This document shows, piece by piece, positions 21,078 to 32,826 of a stretch of DNA of 64,000 nt. The stretch lies in the NCBI GenBank assembly GCA_021234155.1, contig JAJEKV010000002.1, forward strand, positions 25,474,617-25,538,616, given 5' to 3'. The notes beneath the pieces were generated by a model that was not told the origin of the DNA, made no database searches, and was given only the letters and a program-made list of their open reading frames with translations. A program made the position numbers and the translations under genes. Numbering within the stretch: the stretch's first letter is position 1; each line of letters opens with the position of its first letter. Origin of the DNA: Isoetes taiwanensis (taxonomy: Eukaryota > Streptophyta > Lycopodiopsida > Isoetales > Isoetaceae).

Positions 21078-23175
21078 ATGGCTGGGGCGTATCCGATGCC
21101 TCCGGCATACCATCAACTCAGGTATTCTCACTCCCATTATGTTTTTTTTGTCAGTTTCTTTAGAGGTTTTGACCTTCACTATCAGCAGGAATTTTCAAGA
21201 CCCTACTCAGATTCATTCTCAAGAATTTCCAAATTCCAGAGAACTAGCTTTTAGCTTGATGCAAAGATGCAAAGAACATCAAGATATAAATCTGGGTAGG
21301 CAGCTACAGTTTTTTATGGCCAATAACGGGCTAGATTCTGTTCCTGTCTTAGCTAACCACCTAATTCATCTTTTTTCTGTTTGTGGAAGTTTTGTTGAAG
21401 CCACTCAAGTCTTCAACAGAGTTTCAAAGCCAGATCACTTCACATGGAATGCGATCACAGATGCCTTCGTTAGTAATCATCATCATAAGATGGCTTTTGA
21501 AATGTATGAAAGAATGCAGCAAGTGCATAGGAAGCCAGATAAATACACGTTCCTTTGTATCTTGAAAGCATGTTATAATGTTGGTGCAGTACAGAATGCG
21601 AGGGATACTCATAGAAAGATTGTCGAATATGGACTTCATTTTGATGTTACTGTTGGAACATCTGTTGTGAATATGTATGCTAAATGTGGAAACTTGTTTG
21701 AAGCATATGAAACCTTTTCTACATTGCCAAATCGCAATGAAGTGTCATGGAATGTCATGATTGCAGGATTTGTTGAGAATGGTCAAAGCCAAATTGCCTT
21801 AGACTGCTTTGAGAAAATGCAGCATGAGGGCATAAAGCCAAGCAAAATCACATTTTTGAGCACTTTAAAAGCATGTGGAAATACACTTGCCATAGCCCAA
21901 GGTAGGCACATCTATGAACAGATTGTTGGAAGTAAATCTCAATATGATGTCGTCATTGCGAGTGCTGTGGTGAATATGTATGCAAAATGTGGGAGTTTGG
22001 AAGAGGCACAAATGGTGTTTGACAGATTACCACATAGGAACGTGGTATTGTGGGACGTAATGATAACAGGATATGCTCAGCATGATGAAACCTCAACTGC
22101 ACTGCAATGTTTTGAAAGCATGCTCAGTGATGGGATAATGCCAGACAAGGTTCTTTTTTTGAGCATCTTGAAGGCTTGTAGTAGCACAAGCACCATTACA
22201 CATGGCAGATACATACATCAGCAGATTCTTGAAAAAAATAATGAACCTGAGACAGTTGTAGGGAATGCCCTTGTGGACATGTATGCCAAGTGGGGGACTC
22301 TGGAGGAAGCACTAATAGTTTTTAACAAATTGGTCAAACAAGATGTGGTCACTTGGAGTGCAATGATAGATGGATATGCTGAGCATGGTGAAGGAGATCT
22401 TGCCTTAAAATGTTTTGAGAGCATGCAATACACAAAGGAAAGGCCAAATAAAGTCACCTTTTTGAGTGTCCTAAAAGCATGTGGCAGCATTGGGAACATG
22501 GTGCAGAGTAGACACATTCATGAGCAGGTCATTATAAATGGTTTCCACTTTGATATCGATATAGGGAGTATCCTCGTTGATATGTATGCCAGATGTGGGA
22601 GCTTGAATGAAGCATATGCTGCGTTTAAGGGATTGCAACATCAAAATGTGGTGGCATGGAATGCAATGCTTGCTGCATATGCTCAGCTTGGACATGTCAG
22701 TTTAGCAGTGCAGTGTTTTGATGACATGCAGCTGGCTGGCGGTAAACCGAATGATATAGCTGTCTTGAGCATCCTTACTGCTTTTAGTCATGCAGGATTG
22801 GCAGATGAAGGCCTTTGGTACTTCAGAATTATGAAAGAATATTATGGAGTAAAGATGGATGTGTCACATCTTACTTGCATACTTGATCTTCTTGGGCGTG
22901 CAGGGTGCTTTCAGGAAGTATATAACTTACTCAATGCTGGCATACAAGCTGATATTTGTCTATGGAGGACTCTTCTTAATGCTTGCAAAATGCACTGCAA
23001 TGTAAAGCTTGCGAGATTATGTTTTGATGAAATTATCCAATTAGATCCCTCTTGTTCGGCAGCCTATATTCTTATGGCAAACATTTATACCCATGCTCGT
23101 GTAGACAGTGCAGTAAAAGTTGGAAAATATGCAGGCATACAAAGACGAAGTAAAAAAGCTACGTCTAAAGGATAA
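21078..23175 (+). CDS. PLS-class pentatricopeptide repeat protein with partial E domain
   Basis: The main exon encodes a PPR protein of about 660-680 residues: repeated blocks such as SVVNMYAKCGNLFEAYETF, NEVSWNVMIAGF and KPSKITFLSTLKACG mark successive L, S and P motifs. It ends with an E-type region (WRTLLNACKMHCNVKLAR, then LDPSCSAAYILMANIYTHA) and stops at TAA without a DYW domain. Such proteins bind organellar RNA and take part in C-to-U editing with a separate deaminase. An ATG at 21139 opens the long frame. I prefer ATG 21078 (context ACCATGG): a donor at 21121/21122 and acceptors at 21185 or 21188 (CAGCAG) both keep frame and give MAGAYPMPPAYHQL before RNFQDP. That leader also resembles the N-terminus of Mediator subunit 7, so the first exon may belong to another gene. 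Organelle targeting is not obvious. Confidence 0.85.
21122..21188 (+). other. Putative 64-67 bp intron with tandem acceptor
   Basis: GTATTC donor after CTCAG, T-rich tract, then ATCAGCAG. Either AG joins the upstream ATG (21078) to the PPR reading frame. It is short for a plant intron but workable. Confidence 0.4.
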
Positions 23176-23634
23176 TCAAATCACTAGGTATCTAGACTTG
23201 GCCTCAGTTTTCCAAGCTGTTGTCTTACAGCCTTTCAAGTCTTATGTGACATGTACATATGCTGACTAGTACATTTGCACAGTTGGCGCCATGTGCCTAT
23301 ATATTTGTATCTCATTCATTCACGCATGAAACAGCTTGTCCACTTTTCCTCTTCTCTTGGCATATTCGATTTTTCAGCAACCACCGCTTCCAAGTTATTA
23401 GTTTGAGGCTAAGGTCAATAGAAATAGGATATCCTGAGTACCCGTTCCAAACCCATCCTAGTATTATATAGCAGTGATTTGGGGATCCAATTCTAGAATG
23501 AGAGGCAATTTTCTTTTGCCAAACCAAAGGGCACTAATCTATACTTTGATTAAAAGCTAGATATGTTAGAGCACATTTAGAATTGTTTGAGCACATTTTG
23601 AGCTTTGTTATATAAGAATTCCATATAAAATCTT
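23176..23634. other. PPR 3' flank
   Basis: No coding signal. It ends with TAAAATCTT (23626-23634), the target duplication of the Mutator-like element. The matching copy is at 48112-48120, so this flank and the sequence after 48120 were once contiguous. Confidence 0.8.
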
Positions 23635-24010
23635 GGAAAAATTTCAAATATACCCCTCAAGTTTGCGAAAATTTCAAATATACCCTCCAAACGAAGAGCA
23701 TTTTTTGAAAAAATGGTAATAGAGTTTTTGTTGCTCCTCAAATTCCTCCCTCCCTCCCTCTTTCTTTCTTTCTTCAAATTCATCTAAATTATAGTTGAAA
23801 TTCATAAGTTATGCTCATTTACGTTGTTTTTTATAGCATTTACTTAAAACACTATAACTTGAAGACTCAAACTCCGTTTTAGATGATTCTAATGCTATTG
23901 GATCGCGGCCTTTTTTGGCTCCCGAATTCGGGGTATTCCGCAGGGAAATTCGCTTACGCAAATTTGGCAGTGAAATTCGCTTAAGCGAATTTCCTGCCGG
24001 AATATTTTTG
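23635..24010 (+). repeat. Mutator-like left terminal inverted repeat
   Basis: Matches, in inverse, about 47745-48111, with divergence. It includes two copies of a TTTCAAATATACCC string within the first 60 bp and a 22-bp palindrome around CTTAAG near 23973. Confidence 0.75.
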
Positions 24011-24223
24011 TCGGCAGGTGTGCCAAGTGCACGTGGGGCGACACGGGCGGCGTGGGGCGACACGGGTTCTAATGGCTGGGCCTCTCCTCCGGCAAGTGCA
24101 TTTTTAATTCGTGGCCCTCACTATTTTGCGAAAAAGATCAAATCTCCAGGAACATAGTGGATGCTTAACCCTCTCGGTGTAGATTGGCACAGATCTCATG
24201 AAAAGCTTGACCATGTGCTTGGT

Positions 24224-24810
24224 AGGAAGGAAGGAAGGAAGGAAGTTTATTTTAACGTCCACGGAGGCCAGAGGCCTATGAGACGGTACATGTAGAGAAC
24301 AGGCAAAAAAGCCAAAAACCCCAACACCAAAAACAAACAATGTAATCAGACAAGAGAACCCTACTACCGGATGAAAAAACCCCACTTGGGAGGAAAAACC
24401 CTAACAAAGAGGCTCTCAAATACCATGCCCCAAAGAGCAAGTCCGACCCGAAATCTCACAGGATGTAAGCTCCCCAACCGCGCTACCATAGGTGATGCGA
24501 GTAACTCGATGTAGCGGTGTGTCGAGCATCTAAGATCGCTGTGCACCGCTTCTTGACATGGGCATATCTTTGGGCAATCACCGGAGGGCATGGTGCTCAT
24601 CCTCTATCACGTGCATCTCACAACACCGACATATCCTCTTCTCCCCAGGGGATCCCGTGTCCCGCCATTCATCCCCAAATGACTGTTTCAATTAGAGGTA
24701 ATGGGAACCCGGCCCTTATGGCGGCAATAGCTCTCGCTTCTTCACGCGAGATGTGTGCTTTCAAATGCACCGATGGGGTCCATGCTCAAGGCCGGGATTA
24801 ATCTGAAAGC
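24224..24810 (-). mobile_element. LINE 3' end, truncated
   Basis: Minus-strand 3' end of a non-LTR retrotransposon. It ends in a (CTTC)n-type tail (plus-strand GGAAGGAAGG at 24224-24245) just after AATAAA-like sequence. Upstream lies a cysteine-histidine motif, RICRCCEMHVIEDEHHALR, as in the C-terminal zinc knuckle of plant LINE ORF2. The frame is broken after that and RT is absent, so it is 5'-truncated. It lies in the left arm of the Mutator-like element. Confidence 0.65.
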
Positions 24811-24872
24811 GTGATAGTGCTCGCCTTGGGAAGACAACAATAAAAAAAGGCTTTGTATGAAGCTCAAACGTA

Positions 24873-25260
24873 AGGATATGCTCTTAAATCCTTTGTATTT
24901 GTCAGAAATCTGCAAGTTCCCGTAGAGAACATCACAAAGTCAGCTTTTTACTATGTCTCGATAACCCAATCACCCGTGGTCACTTTTTGTACAGGTTTAT
25001 TCATGAAGACGATGCATTTCAAACATCGAGGTAAGCTTGTTAACATGATTGTGAAAGGGCCTTGGATTGTGAAGGCCACGCTGGGAAATCATGTTTGCTT
25101 GTTTGCTTGGAAAGGCTCGACAATGCCATTATATAAGGGGCCAAACTATCCGGAAATAGATGTTGATATTGGATCTTCTACATTTGCCTCTTACATCCTT
25201 CACCTTGCACTTTCGGTTATATTAATTACGCTTTCTATTGATACTGGCATTTTTGGTTGA
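24873..25260 (+). pseudogene. Captured EDR2 C-terminal (DUF1336) fragment
   Basis: A single open frame reads ALKSFVFVRNLQVPVENITK, then GPWIVKATLGNHVCLF, then GPNYPEIDVDIGSS, then FASYILHLALS, ending at TGA. This order matches the C-terminal domain of ENHANCED DISEASE RESISTANCE 2-like proteins (the usual pattern is VNLQVPG, KGPWIVK, NYxEIDVDIGSS). The upstream START/PH parts are missing and a TAA precedes the segment. It ends 144 bp before the CACTA insertion point, inside the Mutator-like element, so it is best read as a Pack-MULE capture of a host gene. The frame shows no internal stop. Confidence 0.75.
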
Positions 25261-25429
25261 GTCACGCATCGATGAACGAGCTTCCGGAGAAAATAGTTGG
25301 TGTTTGTCGAATTGCTTAGATTGATATGGAGTCCGCCGCTTTTGTTGAATCGGAACAAATGGTTGAAATTCGCTTTTGTTTAATTTCGATTTTTTAAAAC
25401 CACCCACTACAAAATTAAAGCCCTCGTTA

Positions 25430-25965
25430 CGGCGTCTATTACGACATCCGGGCGCCGCTTGCATCGCCGATGATCAACGTCAAAACGCCGATAAACGACG
25501 CCTATTTCGACGTCGGCGGCCGATAAACGACTTTTATCGCGCCGCTATACGCTGCGTCTCAACCGCGTTCGTCTTAAAGCGACGACGGACGCCGTTCAAC
25601 GTCGTTCGCGGGTCCGCGTGGAGTCGACCGCGCCGCTTTACCAGATTAAGGCCAACGCTGGGGCCCGGCGTGGCGATGATTGGCAACGCCGTTAAACGAC
25701 GAAAAAGTACACGCCATCATGTCGCGCGTCGTCGTCCAGTAAATAGCGTTACCGGTAGAAGGCCGACGCGGGCGGCCACGCGGTGTAACGCCGTTCAACG
25801 ACGTTCGACGTATTCGCCACCGTCTGCTGGCGTGGCAGCCACGCCACCACGTCGTTCAACGACGTTGCTGACGTGGCGGCCGCGCGCTGACGTCGAGACG
25901 AATGATGAGGTGGCGATACACGTGGCAGCCACGCCATCAACGTCGTTAAACGACGATCAAGGAAT
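25430..25965. repeat. CACTA left subterminal palindrome region
   Basis: GC-rich stretch with many short palindromic motifs built on CGTT(T/C/A)AACGACG, for example near 25490, 25690, 25795, 25855 and 25945. In En/Spm such subterminal motifs bind the TNPA-type protein. Long open frames here on both strands are by-products of the repeated CGACG. Confidence 0.8.
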
Positions 25966-26430
25966 TTTGAAAAAAAAAATATTTATTTAATATTATTCAA
26001 TATTATTTAACGGACAGTTAATATTCATATTCAATATTAACAAATATTTAATATAAATAAATATTTAGTAATATTTATTAATATTAAATAATATTAATAT
26101 TAACAATAATATTAATAGTATTAATAAATATTAAATATGAACAAAATAAATCGAGAATAAAAATTTAAAAATTTAAAAATTCGAAAAATAGAAACAAATA
26201 TTGATTAAATTATATTAGTATTCAGTATCATGGTAGATAAGCATTATTATTTAATATGTAATTAAATGTTTAATAAATCTAAGAATAAAAAAATAGAATC
26301 GAGCATAAAATTAACATAACAAAAAAAAATCACAAATAATAAGAACAAGGCATAAAAAATTTAGATTGAATTCAATTAATATATTTCACAATGTAATTTG
26401 CACATTACAAAATATATTGAGTCTTTAGTT
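25966..26430. other. Very AT-rich interval
   Basis: Dominated by AATATTAAT-type sequence with no coding signal. Confidence 0.8.
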
Positions 26431-26436
26431 GTTGCT

Positions 26437-26505
26437 CTCTTCTTCTTCTTCTTCTTCTTCTTCTTCTTCTTCTTCTTCTTCTTCTTCTTCTTCTTCTTCT
26501 TCTTC
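26437..26505 (+). repeat. (CTT)n microsatellite
   Basis: Uninterrupted CTT/TTC repeat of over 20 units. Confidence 0.95.
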
Positions 26506-26899
26506 ATTGGCTTCATTTACCTCGCATTATATTGTCTCAAGAACAATTAGTTCATTGTAGTCACAATTAATTATCTAATGAATGATACACACTTCCCCCC
26601 GTTCACGCGCAGCGGCGTACTGGATGGCCGCATGACTGCCTTTTTTGAAGGCCCTTTCGCGTTCATCTTTAGCGGCCAGGCGACCAAAGAAATGACTTCT
26701 ATTGAGAATGAGCACCAAAACTAATGTTAGTGTTCAACTCGAGAACCTACATTATAAACCAAATTTATACTTACAAATAGTCTTATCCAGAAGCCATAAC
26801 CGGCCGCATCTACCTTATTGGCACTATATAGGCTACCACTTGCTTCGGCTGCATTCTGGCCCGGCCACGCTTTGTTCTAGCTTCCCCTTTCTTTGATAA

Positions 26900-27010
26900 T
26901 ATGTTGGCCTTCAAACACTACAATGCAATACAAGGACTTAGTCCACATGGCGCCATCTAACTATATACCACTCTCCGACTACAATGCAATACAAGGACTT
27001 AGTCCACATG
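26900..27010 (+). repeat. Short direct repeat
   Basis: ACTACAATGCAATACAAGGA followed by CTTAGTCCACATG occurs at about 26917 and again at 26979. No gene is seen between 26506 and 27540. Confidence 0.8.
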
Positions 27011-27544
27011 TCAATACTCCAATTATACCCACTCATGGGAGAGATGATGTACTTGAAATGCCTCATGAGTCAACTGGGATAGGCTGGTGCCACTTCCTCT
27101 ACTCCGACTCCTCAGAGTTTTAAGTAAGCAAGAGCTTTCATAGCCGCTTTGATTAGCTCAAGAAAATATAAATAAAATATGAGTACAATGAGGTTATAAT
27201 GAAGAACTAAAAGCCTAATACCCGGGTGGTTTTAACATGCTTTACCCCGCTTTTGAACAAACCCTCCCTCCATGAGAGATCTCCCCGACTTGGAGCTCGG
27301 GATATTCTGCTTCTAAAATCGCCTTGATCCTCTCTTTTTCCTCATCATAGGCTCCCCGAAGTTCCATTCACCCTTGTGGACGTTTTGGCAAATGCTATTT
27401 GTGACACTATTAGCCATCTTCCAAAAAATCGCCGCCATCCGCAGTTGTTGTGGCGGCAACTTCTTGTTACTACACTCAACATACGACTAACATATGAATA
27501 TGTGTTAGTGAACAAAAAAGGGCATAATTCAAGATGAACTCACT

Positions 27545-27946
27545 CATATTCAAAGACATGCCGACGTGGAGGTGGTGCAGGTGGTGCACGATCTTTAACA
27601 GAGCTTGAAGAGGAATTGCGTCCACTCCGACGTGAACGACGGTCGGTGCTCTTTCGTGCGGGTTCAATCTCCTCGTGCTCTGAAGGCGCCCAAGATTGAA
27701 TTCAAGGAGTGTATGAGCTATGACGTGGAGGTCATGGGCGCCCGGACCTCCGCCTACTTTGTTCAACAAACCGGCGCCGCAATCTCCATTTCTGCGGGCG
27801 ACATCCCGAATTGCAAGGCATTCCACCTATCTTCGTGGTTATCGCCTCGTTGATATCTCGGAGTTCCCCGCTCTTCGCCTTCCCGCTTTCGACACGAGGT
27901 CCTTTTTCCGCCTCTCTTCGGGTGGTGAGAAGAAGATCCGCCCATA
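27545..27946 (+). pseudogene. Unrecognised decayed coding region in CACTA element
   Basis: Codon-like sequence moves between frames. One frame reads LTELEEELRPLRRERRS; the next gives VEVMGARTSAYFVQQTG; the last gives LVDISEFPALRLPAFDTR and a terminal IRP before a stop. Local GC content is higher than in the flanks. I do not recognise the family, and the frameshifts make a product unlikely. It may be a CACTA accessory gene or a captured host fragment. Confidence 0.35.
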
Positions 27947-28019
27947 ACCACGACGGCGAACATTATGCATAGGAAAAGAAGGACGAACCGCATTTACACG
28001 CTACATTTAAAAACATTAG

Positions 28020-28760
28020 AACGTTAAAATAAATGGTTAACTTATATTTTATCCTAGAAAAAATCCATACCAAATCCGCACAATGGTGGAGGTGGCGGTG
28101 GTGGCGAGCTAAACCCGAACGACCAACTTCGCCTCTTAAAGGCCTTTTGCGGTTTAGGGCTGCCAATAAGGCTACCAAGCCACGCGAGAAGTAAAGTTGT
28201 GAACAATAGATATGCCATCGTGCCGCATCCCATGGTTGCTGGACATGTGCAAAAACTTGCAAGTTATTTATATGGAGTGCGATGAATAACATAGTAGGAA
28301 AGCAACAAATGTTAGCAACATGGGAAGTTCATTACAAAACATTGGGATTTGAATAATTAAAAGTGTCTTTATATATTTGGTTATTAGACAATTAAAAAAT
28401 TTAATACTCTTAAACATGGCAAGATATACAATATTGTATTCATTCTTTGAGTTGTGACAACAACACTTTTGACATCTCCAAGGCATCCATGCACTTCATG
28501 TGTCGTCTTTGTCTCACAACCATGGTAGAAGATATTCCAACACTTTGTAAGGCTTCAACAACTTCGCTTTGGGTGCGTGATGAGAATACGCCTTCACGTA
28601 GGCACATCATTCTTATTTTTGCTCCTCCAACTTGTCAAGACGTCGTTGGTACATATGGGTTGGATTAATCCATTGGGCATTGTTGTTATTATTAAACCAC
28701 TCCATTCGTCGCATAGCTTGCACGAAATCCAGAAGCATCTCATAAATATATCCCAATGCA
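28020..28760. other. Non-coding interval in CACTA element
   Basis: AT-rich, with only short frames. A minus-strand frame at 28290-28080 has mixed charged residues but no motifs. Confidence 0.5.
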
Positions 28761-28766
28761 TAGACA

Positions 28767-30012
28767 TCATGAATTTAGGTGTCCCCATACACGATCATCA
28801 TCCTTTGATTTCTCAAACACAGTTTCCTCTAACCATGGATATTTTGCTTGTCCATCCGAAAGTAAGTACCGACACTTCAACAAGGGACGACGCTCTTTGG
28901 CGTAAAAATGAATTGCATTGTCCCAATCACCAATGGCCACCCACACATTTTGGTACTCATCATCAAAATGTAATTTGACTCTCTTGCAATTAAACTTTGT
29001 GTGAGTGAAGTGGCCTTTGTGGATCTCAACGACACCTTCGCTAGGGCAAGAGCTATCTCCGAACATACTTGATATACAACTTCGCATTTTGCTCCTAAGT
29101 TCAGCCTATGTGTTTGTCAGTTCTTCTTGGCGCTCTAGCAATTGCATTTGACCATCTTCTAAAACGTGACAAGTTATTAGGTAAATAGTCAAACAAGTGT
29201 GCAAGTGTCTCTCCATTCATGAAAGGTAGAATCACCATTGGCCCTATGGTATCCCCACTAGAGCTAGCAACTTCATATGCAAGTCCAATGGATGTAGCCA
29301 AAGCGATCACGGGCTCTTGAAGCGTATGTATCTTTGAGCCATCTCATACGTCTCTGCCCTATCTTTGCCCTTGAAAACCCATCCACTGTATAGCTCATCA
29401 TCTTGGAAGTGTTGTGTTCCGTTGATCTTGATTTGATACGTGCGATGTGTTGGTTTCTCCTCAATAAGGCGTATCACATCCACGGCCTCTACGGGTATGG
29501 GATCAACAAAGATTGATGTGTTCATGTGATTCTCCAAAGAAAAGTGGGCCTTGCTAGGCCCCCGCCTCCACTAGAGCTTCCCCTTTGATGCAAAGCATTT
29601 TTAATTACCTCAACCGGCGTGCATTGAGATCCGCAATGATGTTCTTGTGATGATCTGCGTGACGCCGCTTCTTTGAGGAATTCCATGAAGCTACCCATTC
29701 CTTGACACGAGCCTCGGCATTGGGACTTTTAAAGGCTGCTTCAATGCTTCAAACATGTCTTCGGTTCATCCATGGGGTTTTCAATCATTGGCTTTACATG
29801 TGTGTCAAGGAGAGAAGTCAACATTTCTTCTTGACCTGGCCATTTTTGTGCTAACTCAAATTGGCACTTCCTTTTCACATGTCTGACAAAATGGTCGACA
29901 CGTTGACCAGTTTGCATCTCCCGGTCGGGACTTTCGTTAGCACATATCTCATTTATGACCACGCGTCTAATCTCACTAACCATTTGTGTCTTCACACTCG
30001 GGGCCATACCTA
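28767..30012 (-). pseudogene. Unrecognised multi-segment coding region, CACTA minus strand
   Basis: Read right to left from a possible ATG near 30009 (MAPSVKTQMVSEIRRVV): segments with QRVDHFVRHVKRKCQFEL, NAEARVKEWVASWNSSKKRR, DPIPVEAVDVIRLIEEKPTH, YSGWVFKGKDRAETYEMAQR, IGPMVILPFMNGETLAHLF and FDDEYQNVWVAIGDWDNAI. At least two frame changes are needed (near 29755 and 29325), and one boundary (near 29615) has a GTAATT donor. Charged, helix-prone composition and consistent strand suggest one real gene of roughly 350-400 residues, now decayed. No known domain can be claimed. Confidence 0.4.
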
Positions 30013-30312
30013 CAAACCAATTTAGATTCATTAATCTTGCTTTGTGACTTTTTTCAAACCTTCATTATGAATCTTTACCTACTTTCTTAAGAGTTAGTTT
30101 CCCTTTTAATTTTTTTAAAAAAAACAACTATTGAAATTTTTTCTTGCTCTTAACCACTCCACATTAGTGTTTCTTTGACATCCCTAACATTTTTAAAAAA
30201 CAACATTCTTAACTAGAAACCCGAAAATCAATAATGCAATTTTTTCAAAACCCCCCTTGTCCAATCCTTCAAAAGATTTCTATTTATTGATATATTAATA
30301 AAAAAATAAACA

Positions 30313-30650
30313 AGAGTAGGCGGTGAGCTTGGACCCGGAACACCTAGTCTTCTCCACTCAAGGCGGAGCCGACCATGCCTTTGTCCAAGTCTCCCCAATT
30401 TTTTCTAAACTAAATACATTAATCAATAAAATTACAAGAGTAAACGGTGAGCTTGGACCCGAACACCTAGTCTTCTCCACTCAAGGCGGAGCCCCCCATG
30501 CCCTTGTCCAAGTCTCCCCAATTTTTTCTAAACTAAATACATTAATCAATAAAATTACAAGAGTAAACGGTGAGCTTGGACCCGGAACACCTAGTCTTCT
30601 CCACTCAAGGCGGAGCCGACCATGCCCTTGTCCAAGTCTCCCCAAGTTTT
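30313..30650 (+). repeat. Three-copy tandem repeat, about 124-bp unit
   Basis: Units begin at about 30313, 30438 and 30561 with GAGTAAACGGTGAGCTTGGA or a close variant and carry CACCTAGTCTTCTCCACTCA. A related, more diverged pair occurs at 46010-46215 near the other end of the same CACTA element. The repeat is non-coding. Confidence 0.9.
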
Positions 30651-30654
30651 TTTT

Positions 30655-31560
30655 TTAACCTAAATAAAATATTAAAATTTTATTCTCCTACTCAAACTCA
30701 AATTCTTACCTAGAATGTCTTCGAGCTGCGAAAATCGATTTCCAAGAGCGACGCATTTTGTTATTAGTGTACATGCAAAAAAATAAAGGCATTCAATAAT
30801 TAGAAAACTTACATAAATAAAGAAATAAAAAAAAAAAAACAAAAAGACCATTCACGTTAAAAAGATCATTGACATTAAAACTAAAAAGAACTATATATTG
30901 ACATGTAAAAACAAAAAAATAAAAAAATAAAAAAAAGGAAGAACATAAAAAGAAGGGGCCTCGTCTTTCAACGACGTCCCCTTCTTGTAATAAAAAATAG
31001 AGGAAGAATGGGCCTCGTCTTTCAACGACGTCCCCTCTTCTTCCATGGAAAAAAAAATAGAAGAGGAAGAAGAAGAAGAAATAGAAGAAGAAGAAATAGA
31101 AGAAGAAGAAGAAAGGGGAGATATGAAAGAAAGATTGAATAGAATGAGAAAGTGATGAAGAAGAAGAAGAAGAAGAAAATGAATAGAAGATTGGAAGAAC
31201 GGAAGATTAGAAGGAAAAAACCAATGATTGGAAGAAGATTGGAAGAAGAAGGAGGAGGATTCGATTCATACTAAGAAGAGGCGAAATGGATTGAAGAAAA
31301 ACAAGGATGGAAAGAAGAGGAGGATAGAAATGGGATGGATTGAAAACAAACAAGAAAAAATAAGAAGCCCTAAATCTATCAAACAACAAGCCTAATTCAA
31401 AAATAGAGTTGATTGATCCATTGAAATACCTTTGGATGCTTGCTTGAAGCTTGGAAAGGACCGCAAGGATGATCCGCGCCAAAAATCGCCACGAAAAAAG
31501 CTCCTCCAGCCGCTTAGAACCAAAAAAACTAGGCGGCGGAAAAGCCGGCCCTGTTTTCTG
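30655..31560. other. A-rich and GAA-rich non-coding interval
   Basis: Contains GAAGAA-type purine runs at 31060-31170 and the string GGGCCTCGTCTTTCAACGAC twice (near 30957 and 31011). No gene is supported. Confidence 0.6.
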
Positions 31561-31712
31561 TAAAAAAGTTACAGACGTCGTTCAACGACGTCTGTTAACG
31601 TCGTTGACCGACGTCTATAACGACGTCTTTGTGTTAAACGACGTGCCTTTTTTTTTATTATAACTATAGTACATAGCCCATACGTTGTAATTATCGTTTG
31701 TGTTGCCCTGTG

Positions 31713-31954
31713 AAGGAAAGCAGCCTTCCATAAATAAAAAGAATTTGGTCCCCATATCTTTGTCACCTTCCCCATGTGGATCTCCTTGAATCTTGTGGAG
31801 GAAAGCAGCCTTCCATAAATAAAAAGAATTTGGTCCCCATACCCATGTGGATCTCCTTGAATCTTGTGGAGGAAAGCAGCCTTCCATAAATAAAAAGAAT
31901 TTGGTCCCCATATCTTTGTCACCTTCCCCATGTGGATCTCCTTGAATCTTGTGG
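31713..31954 (+). repeat. Three-copy tandem repeat, 70-85 bp
   Basis: Units begin GGAAAGCAGCCTTCCATAAA at about 31714, 31800 and 31870. The middle unit lacks about 15 bp around TATCTTTGTCACC. Apparent proteins across it are repeat artefacts. Confidence 0.9.
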
Positions 31955-32195
31955 CGTTGTCCTTTCATTATATTATTTAAAGTTTTTCTTTTGTTGTTGG
32001 CTATTATTCACCTCTCATGTTTTGAAAGAAAATGTGTTGAACTTGTCACATCCACTTCCCTTGGTAATAATGTTTCGTCTTTTGATGATGTTCCAAGCAT
32101 ATGTCGTTGTTTTATCAAAGTCGGGCTTCGATCGGTGGCGTGGACGTGCCTCGCCAATTTCAAGGTTTGAATTGTTCGATGCACTGTGCTTTTGA

Positions 32196-32826
32196 TTGAT
32201 GAAAGTTCTAGAAGCAATTATGTGCCAGACTACTACTTATATTCTTTGTTTCTTCATCGTCTCTTCTTTCTATCTCTTCGTGCAAACACCTTCATTCGCT
32301 CTCTTACATTCATCTCAGGACACTCAAAATGGCCGACACAAGGCGCAGACAGGGACACACCATCACCAAATGCAGTCTCATATTACTGAGGCAATCTTAG
32401 GCCATGCGAATCAGTTGCATCTGGAGGTACAAAACGAGATGAACCAGATCCGAACGAGAGAAGTTAGCGCCCAATTCACGAAGCTCCTCGAAGGGGATGG
32501 GTTGATAAGGAATGGCGACGAGGAACAACTCAGTAGGGTGGAGCTGGAGGACTGCCTCATATCTTTGAAACGCTTTATTTACAGGGCAAAGGCAATCAAA
32601 AAGGTCAAAAATAGAGGACGTTTGGATGCACAACACGCTCCGACCTCCGTTTAAGAAGCTTTACAAGAAGCAAAGAAGACAATGCGAAGGTTTGGTAACC
32701 AAGCTCATCGTCAGCAGTGGTCACTCTCTCAAAAACTTGGATGATTTGGCCGGATCTGTTGGTCGAAGTCATATTGATGAGTTCGATCTGGAGGATCTTA
32801 TTGAGGTTGAAGTGGGCATAGAGTGA
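32196..32826 (+). pseudogene. Unrecognised small coding region, one frameshift
   Basis: A frame from 32196 has a hydrophobic N-terminal stretch (YILCFFIVSSFYLFV) and then a helical, charged part (ITEAILGHANQLHLEVQNEM, VELEDCLISLKRFIYRAKAI). Near 32630 the coding sense passes to another frame reading LRPPFKKLYKKQRRQCEGL and ending DLIEVEVGIE before TGA at 32824. A single indel would join the two into a protein of about 200 residues. I do not recognise the family. It lies between the 85-bp direct repeats. Confidence 0.45.

Noticed and set aside
25376-25990. A 200-codon Arg/Thr-rich open frame
   Set aside because: It is created by repeated CGACG/CGTCG subterminal motifs of the CACTA element; the opposite strand is equally open and no motif exists.
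29140-29290. Tyrosine-kinase-like string (VILPFM) in a CACTA gene
   Set aside because: Only a few residues match; no Gly loop, catalytic HRD or DFG motif is present nearby.
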